Positions 7,352-10,159 of a DNA stretch of 10,159 bases are shown one piece after another. The stretch spans positions 1 through 10,159 of the forward strand of contig URQU01000058.1 of NCBI GenBank assembly GCA_900550055.1, in the 5' to 3' direction. A model generated the notes under the pieces. It ran no database searches and was not told the origin of the DNA. It worked only from the letters and a program-made list of their open reading frames with translations. Both the position numbers and the translations under genes were made by a program. The first letter of the stretch is position 1. Each line of letters starts with the position of its first letter. The DNA is from an uncultured Coriobacteriaceae bacterium. GTDB lineage: Bacteria; Actinomycetota; Coriobacteriia; Coriobacteriales; Eggerthellaceae.

Positions 7352-7866
7352 TGGATATCACGCGGCGTTGCGATTACGCGCTTCGCATCTTGGAGGCGGC
7401 TTACGAAAGCGGCGACTCCTACGTGTCGGTCGCCGACATCTCCGAGCAGGAGGACATCCCGTATGCGTTCGCTCGCAGCATCCAGCACGACCTGGTGAAA
7501 GGCGGGCTTATCAAGACGGTGCGCGGTGCGCGCGGCGGTCTTGCGCTTGACTGCGACCCGGCGCAGATCACGCTGCTCGAGGTGCTCGAGGCGGTGCAGG
7601 GGCCGGTCAGCGTCTCGCTGTGCGCGGTCGATGCCGAGTATTGCAAGCGCCGCGGTGGGTGCTCGTACAACAAGCTGTGGATGGGCGCCGACAGCCTGCT
7701 GAACAGCTATTTCGATTCCATCACGCTCAAGGAGCTCATGGAGCAGGGTGGGCGGCACCCCGTCATCAGGAAGGCGATCGATTCGGCGCCTCCGTCTGCG
7801 CGCATGTCGTGCCCGGTGGACGCGTGCGGTGGATGCGGTGTTCAGCCCGCCATCGAGGAGGCGTAG
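7351..7866 (+). CDS. Rrf2/IscR-family regulator with iron-sulfur-type cysteines
   Basis: This is an Rrf2-family winged-helix regulator of 171 residues. The start ATG 7351 shares its A with the upstream TAA and follows AAGGGGG (7334-7340). The N terminus MDITRRCDYALRIL and the wing region VRGARGGLAL are typical of the family. Cysteines at C91, C98 and C104 match the spacing of the three [2Fe-2S] ligands of IscR (92, 98, 104). The position of IscR's His107 ligand is Asn here. The C terminus has a second group, C154, C159 and C162 (CPVDACGGC), not part of the core family. It may sense iron, oxygen, nitric oxide or redox state through a cluster, by inference. Its position directly behind the AAA-like gene suggests they act or are controlled together. 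Targets are unknown; the palindrome at 5735-5750 is a candidate autoregulatory site. Confidence 0.9.
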   Translation: MDITRRCDYALRILEAAYESGDSYVSVADISEQEDIPYAFARSIQHDLVKGGLIKTVRGARGGLALDCDPAQITLLEVLEAVQGPVSVSLCAVDAEYCKRRGGCSYNKLWMGADSLLNSYFDSITLKELMEQGGRHPVIRKAIDSAPPSARMSCPVDACGGCGVQPAIEEA

Positions 7867-7874
7867 TCGTAGGC

Positions 7875-8768
7875 GTGGCGCGAAAAAGCATAGCCGATCT
7901 TGCGGCGTCTGCGGTTTGGCCCGCGGGCGCCGCCATGTCTCAAGACGAATTTTGCCGCTACGTGCTCTCCGAGGGGCGGCGGCTGTACCGCGATCTGCCA
8001 TGGCGCGGCATCAATGATGCCTACGGCGTGCTGGTGAGCGAGGTCATGCTCCAGCAAACGCAGGTCAAGCGCGTGCTGGGGCGCTGGGAGCGCTGGATGG
8101 GCATGTTCCCTTCCCCCGATGCGCTGGCGGCAGCCGCGCCGGCTGATGTGTTGGCCGAATGGCAGGGGCTCGGCTACAACCGCCGCGCCTTGGCGCTCAA
8201 GCGCGCGGCCGAGGAATGCTCGCAGCGCTTCGGTGGGCGCCTGCCCGAGACGGTGGAGCAGCTTCAGGAGCTGCCGGGCATCGGGCCGGCAACGGCGGCC
8301 GGCGTCATCGCCTTCGCCCGCAACCTTCCCGCCATCTACATCGAGACGAACGTGCGCACGGTGTTCATCCACACCCTGTTCCCCGATTGCGAGGCGGTGT
8401 CCGACAAGCAGCTTGAACCGCTGGTGGCGGCGTGCTGTCCCGAAGCCGGGCAGGTTCGGCAGTGGTATTATGCGCTGCTGGATGTGGGGGCTGATTTGAA
8501 ATCGCAGGTGGGCAACGCCTCGCGGCGAAGCGCGCATTACGCGCGCCAATCGGCGTTCGAGGGGTCGCGCCGGCAGAAGCGCGCGTGCCTGGTGCGCATC
8601 GTGCTTGCTTGCCCGGGCATCGCCGTCGAGCAGGCGGCGGCGCGCTTGGACGCCGAGGAGCGCGCAGCCGGAAGGGTAGCGGTCGACCCGCAGCTGTTCG
8701 CCGGCATCTGCGCCGACCTGGAACGGGAAGGCTTCTTCCGTCGGGAAGATGGCCGCTTGTTCGCATAA
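7875..8768 (+). CDS. mutY: MutY-like A/G adenine glycosylase without Fe-S cluster
   Basis: This is a helix-hairpin-helix glycosylase of the Nth/MutY superfamily; MutY removes adenine mispaired with 8-oxoguanine. Seen: the MutY signature SEVMLQQTQ (55-63) with catalytic Glu E56, and the hairpin LPGIGPATA (133-141). Where MutY has its catalytic Asp (LDGNV), this protein has IETNV with E157. The four [4Fe-4S] cysteines after the catalytic core are absent; the stretch reads RRSAHYARQSAFEGS. There is no C-terminal NUDIX-like 8-oxoG domain, only a ~65-residue tail that may be a winged helix. I recognise these features as a MutY subfamily in anaerobes and other bacteria, from memory. Start: GTG 7875 lies 8 bp after the Rrf2 stop, with AGGAGG (7856-7861) 13 bases upstream. 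ATG 7935 is the alternative (277 residues) but has no clear ribosome site. Confidence 0.85.
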   Translation: MARKSIADLAASAVWPAGAAMSQDEFCRYVLSEGRRLYRDLPWRGINDAYGVLVSEVMLQQTQVKRVLGRWERWMGMFPSPDALAAAAPADVLAEWQGLGYNRRALALKRAAEECSQRFGGRLPETVEQLQELPGIGPATAAGVIAFARNLPAIYIETNVRTVFIHTLFPDCEAVSDKQLEPLVAACCPEAGQVRQWYYALLDVGADLKSQVGNASRRSAHYARQSAFEGSRRQKRACLVRIVLACPGIAVEQAAARLDAEERAAGRVAVDPQLFAGICADLEREGFFRREDGRLFA

Positions 8769-8790
8769 GGGCAAGGTCGCTTGCGAAATC

Positions 8791-8855
8791 CGGACACATA
8801 ACGCTACGTCCCCCAACTGTCATGGACGCTTTGGGGACGTAGCACTAAGTGTCCG
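8791..8855. repeat. 65-bp palindromic repeat (REP/MITE-like)
   Basis: A long inverted repeat is centred on base 8823. The outer arms are CGGACAC (8791-8797) and GTGTCCG (8849-8855). A perfect 11-bp inner stem is GCTACGTCCCC (8803-8813) with GGGGACGTAGC (8833-8843), and GTC/GAC (8819-8821, 8825-8827) pair at the tip on the same axis. It lies between the mutY-like stop and mntP, has no T tract, and looks like a dispersed palindromic element of the REP type, mobilised in trans by a Y1 transposase in other genomes. A short hairpin GCAAG/CTTGC (8771-8784) precedes it. It may also stabilise or end the upstream mRNA. Confidence 0.7.
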
Positions 8856-8875
8856 ATGGGGGTATGGTTCAAGAC

Positions 8876-8882
8876 GAGAGGA
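8876..8882 (+). promoter_or_regulatory. Shine-Dalgarno deciding the mntP start
   Basis: GAGAGGA sits five bases before GTG 8888. It supports that codon over the in-frame GTG 8849, which lies inside the palindromic repeat, and over ATG 8864, whose G-rich stretch is only one base away. Confidence 0.7.
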
Positions 8883-8887
8883 TCATC

Positions 8888-9466
8888 GTGGGGTTCGCTG
8901 AGTTGTTCTTGATCGGCGTGGGGCTTTCCATGGACGCCTTCGCCGTCTCCGTTTGCAAGGGTTTGGGCATGAGCCGCCTGAACATGAGGCAGGCGGCGGT
9001 CATCTCGCTGTTCTTCGGCGGGTTCCAGGCCCTGATGCCGCTTATCGGCTGGGCTTTGGGAAGCCAGCTCGCCGATCTTATCACGCCCATCGACCATTGG
9101 ATCGCGTTCGTGCTGCTGGCGTTCGTGGGCGGCAAGATGCTCTGGGATGCGTTCCACGAGGACGACGAGCAAGGCGGGGAAGCGAAAGACGCCAAGCTCG
9201 ACCTCAAGGAGCTGCTCATGCTGGCCATCGCAACCAGCATCGATGCGCTTGCCGTGGGCATCACCTTCGCGTTTCTGCAGGTGGCCATCGTGCCGAGCGT
9301 GACCATCATCGGCGTGACCACCTTCGTTCTCAGCTTCGTGGGCGTAGCCGTCGGCCATTTCTTCGGCGCGCGCTTCGAGAAGCCCGCAACCATTGCGGGC
9401 GGCGTGGTGCTTATCCTCATTGGCGTGAAAACGCTGCTCGAGCATCTTGGAGTCGTCGCCTTCTAA
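8888..9466 (+). CDS. mntP: Manganese efflux pump MntP
   Basis: MntP is a small inner-membrane protein that exports Mn2+ and protects against manganese excess. The protein has 192 residues (E. coli MntP has 188) and about six hydrophobic helices arranged as two related halves. Each half carries the family motif with a membrane-embedded Asp: GLSMDAFAVS (D16) and ATSIDALAVG (D119). A charged cytoplasmic loop rich in Asp, Glu and Lys lies between helices 3 and 4. Starting at GTG 8888 puts the first Asp at residue 16, as in E. coli. No yybP-ykoY manganese riboswitch fits in the short leader, and no clear MntR box is visible, so regulation is unclear. It may have its own weak promoter in the gap or be read through from the mutY-like gene. 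Confidence 0.93.
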   Translation: MGFAELFLIGVGLSMDAFAVSVCKGLGMSRLNMRQAAVISLFFGGFQALMPLIGWALGSQLADLITPIDHWIAFVLLAFVGGKMLWDAFHEDDEQGGEAKDAKLDLKELLMLAIATSIDALAVGITFAFLQVAIVPSVTIIGVTTFVLSFVGVAVGHFFGARFEKPATIAGGVVLILIGVKTLLEHLGVVAF

Positions 9467-9471
9467 ACGGC

Positions 9472-9506
9472 AAAGCGGCCGCTCATCGGAGCGGCCGCTT
9501 TCGTTT
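9472..9506. terminator. Strong hairpin terminator after mntP, possibly bidirectional
   Basis: A perfect 13-bp stem, AAAGCGGCCGCTC (9472-9484) with GAGCGGCCGCTTT (9489-9501), has loop ATCG and runs into TTTCGTTT. It begins six bases after the mntP stop. In the reverse direction it ends in CTTT...GTTT, so it could also stop the convergent pheA transcript. Confidence 0.88.
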
Positions 9507-9538
9507 CGCCATATATATAGGTGCGCGTAAGGTTTCGC

Positions 9539-9568
9539 CTACGCTTGCGTAGCGCTTCCGGGGCGCTA
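9539..9568 (-). other. Overlapping small hairpins at the pheA 3' end
   Basis: CTACGC (9539-9544) pairs with GCGTAG (9547-9552). The alternative TAGCGC (9550-9555) pairs with GCGCTA (9563-9568) and includes the pheA stop codon. The two stems share bases and exclude each other. Neither is followed by a T tract on the minus strand. An AT-only run, TATATATA, lies nearby at about 9512-9519. Confidence 0.35.
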
Positions 9569-10159
9569 TTCCACGGGGTAGCTGCCGAGCACCTTCACCT
9601 CGCGCAGCTTCAAGCGCAGGCAGTTCAGTGCGGTTTGCACCTCAAGGTCCTGCGTGGAGCCTTCGATGTCCACGAAGAACATGTAGTCGCCGAGCGCCTG
9701 CTTGGTGGGACGGCTTTGAATCTTGACCAGGTTGATGCCGGCGTAGGCGAACTCGGACAAGATCATGAGCAGCGCGCCGGGGCGGTCGGTCTGCAGGAAC
9801 AGCGCCAGCGACGTCTTGAACTTGCTGCCCGTCAGCACCGGGACATGGCCCTGGCGGCCGATCAGCGCAAACGACGTCTGGTTGCCGAAGTGGTCCTCGA
9901 TGCCCGTCTCGGCCACGCGCGCGCCGTAGAGCTGTGCGGCGAAGGCGTTGCCGATGCCGGCGACGGACTTGTCGGACGCTGCGCGCCGCGCGCTGTCGGC
10001 GGTGGAGGCAACGGTGACGGTGGGGATGCCGTGCAGGTTGTCGTTAAGGTAGCGGCGGCACTGCGCCAGGCCCTGCGGGTGGCTGGCCACCGTCTTCACA
10101 TCGTCCAAAGTTGCCTCGGGGTGCATGATCAGGCAGTGATGGATGTCAAGCACATGCTC
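9566..10159 (-). CDS. pheA: Prephenate dehydratase, C-terminal part with ACT domain
   Basis: Prephenate dehydratase converts prephenate to phenylpyruvate in phenylalanine synthesis; its ACT domain gives feedback inhibition by Phe. Reading runs leftwards from the right edge to TAG at 9568-9566. About 198 residues are present and the frame stays open to the edge (Glu-His before the in-frame GTG at 10153), so this is a partial gene. Seen: the dehydratase stretch HCLIMHPEA and HPQGLAQCRRYL, then NQTSFALIG where the family has Thr-Arg-Phe; here Arg is Ser (codon at 9872-9874). The ACT domain follows, with the effector motifs GALL and QSRP (usually ESRP; Gln codon at 9716-9718). Whether a chorismate mutase domain is fused upstream cannot be seen. 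It converges on mntP across the hairpin terminator. Confidence 0.93.
   Translation of the reverse strand, partial: EHVLDIHHCLIMHPEATLDDVKTVASHPQGLAQCRRYLNDNLHGIPTVTVASTADSARRAASDKSVAGIGNAFAAQLYGARVAETGIEDHFGNQTSFALIGRQGHVPVLTGSKFKTSLALFLQTDRPGALLMILSEFAYAGINLVKIQSRPTKQALGDYMFFVDIEGSTQDLEVQTALNCLRLKLREVKVLGSYPVE

Noticed and set aside
167..8871. TATGGTTCA shared by the MarR promoter (167-175) and the mntP leader (8863-8871)
   Set aside because: Only nine bases match, and the mntP copy lacks the TG extension and a -35 at usable distance; probably coincidence.
8769..8887. yybP-ykoY manganese riboswitch before mntP
   Set aside because: The gap is mostly filled by the 65-bp palindrome; I see no conserved riboswitch junction, and only 32 bases remain before the start codon.
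8849..8887. Longer MntP N terminus starting at GTG 8849
   Set aside because: This start lies inside the palindromic repeat and has no ribosome site; GTG 8888 has GAGAGGA upstream and places the key Asp at residue 16, as in E. coli MntP.
723..9549. GCTTGCG/CGCAAGC words scattered through the window as a repeat family
   Set aside because: The 6-7 base core is about as frequent as chance allows in a GC-rich 10 kb; apart from the tail hairpins, the flanks do not match.

Overview
The window is a compact, GC-rich bacterial chromosome segment of ordinary housekeeping and transport genes. Genes are separated by a few bases or overlap by 1-10 bp, starts are a mix of ATG and GTG, and Shine-Dalgarno sequences are strong. 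No integrase, transposase, CRISPR array or phage gene is visible. The composition, the MarR plus paired-ABC operon and the type of MutY relative suggest an anaerobic GC-rich actinobacterium of the Coriobacteriia/Eggerthellaceae kind. That placement is inference from style and family recall, not from a marker gene.

Layout. Bases 1-54 are the 3' two thirds of a tRNA-Asp(GUC), followed by its intrinsic terminator (65-97). A plus-strand operon then runs from 226 to about 5594: a MarR-type repressor (226-813), two half-size ABC exporter subunits (804-2969 and 2966-4831) that by their motifs form one asymmetric heterodimer, and a HAD-IB phosphatase (4881-5594). A 194-bp gap (5595-5788) holds a GC-rich hairpin, a split direct repeat and a small palindrome that looks like an operator.

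A second plus-strand cluster follows: a 520-residue protein with an FtsH-like AAA+ fold whose ATP-binding motifs are all degenerate (5789-7351), an Rrf2/IscR-like regulator with three cluster-type cysteines and a second cysteine group at its C terminus (7351-7866), and a MutY-like adenine glycosylase that lacks the iron-sulfur cysteines (7875-8768). A 65-bp palindromic repeat (8791-8855) separates these from mntP, a manganese exporter (8888-9466). A strong hairpin terminator (9472-9506) lies between mntP and a convergent minus-strand prephenate dehydratase gene, pheA, which runs off the right edge.

How the parts fit. The first operon reads as a ligand-responsive drug or lipid efflux unit under its own MarR repressor. 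The second cluster has a redox flavour: an Fe-S-type sensor regulator, a DNA repair glycosylase for oxidised-guanine mispairs, and manganese export nearby. No single undescribed defence or mobile system was found. The items most worth a second look are the pseudo-AAA+ protein coupled to the Rrf2 regulator, the symmetric operator-like site in front of them, the long palindrome, and the altered active-site motifs in MutY and PheA.
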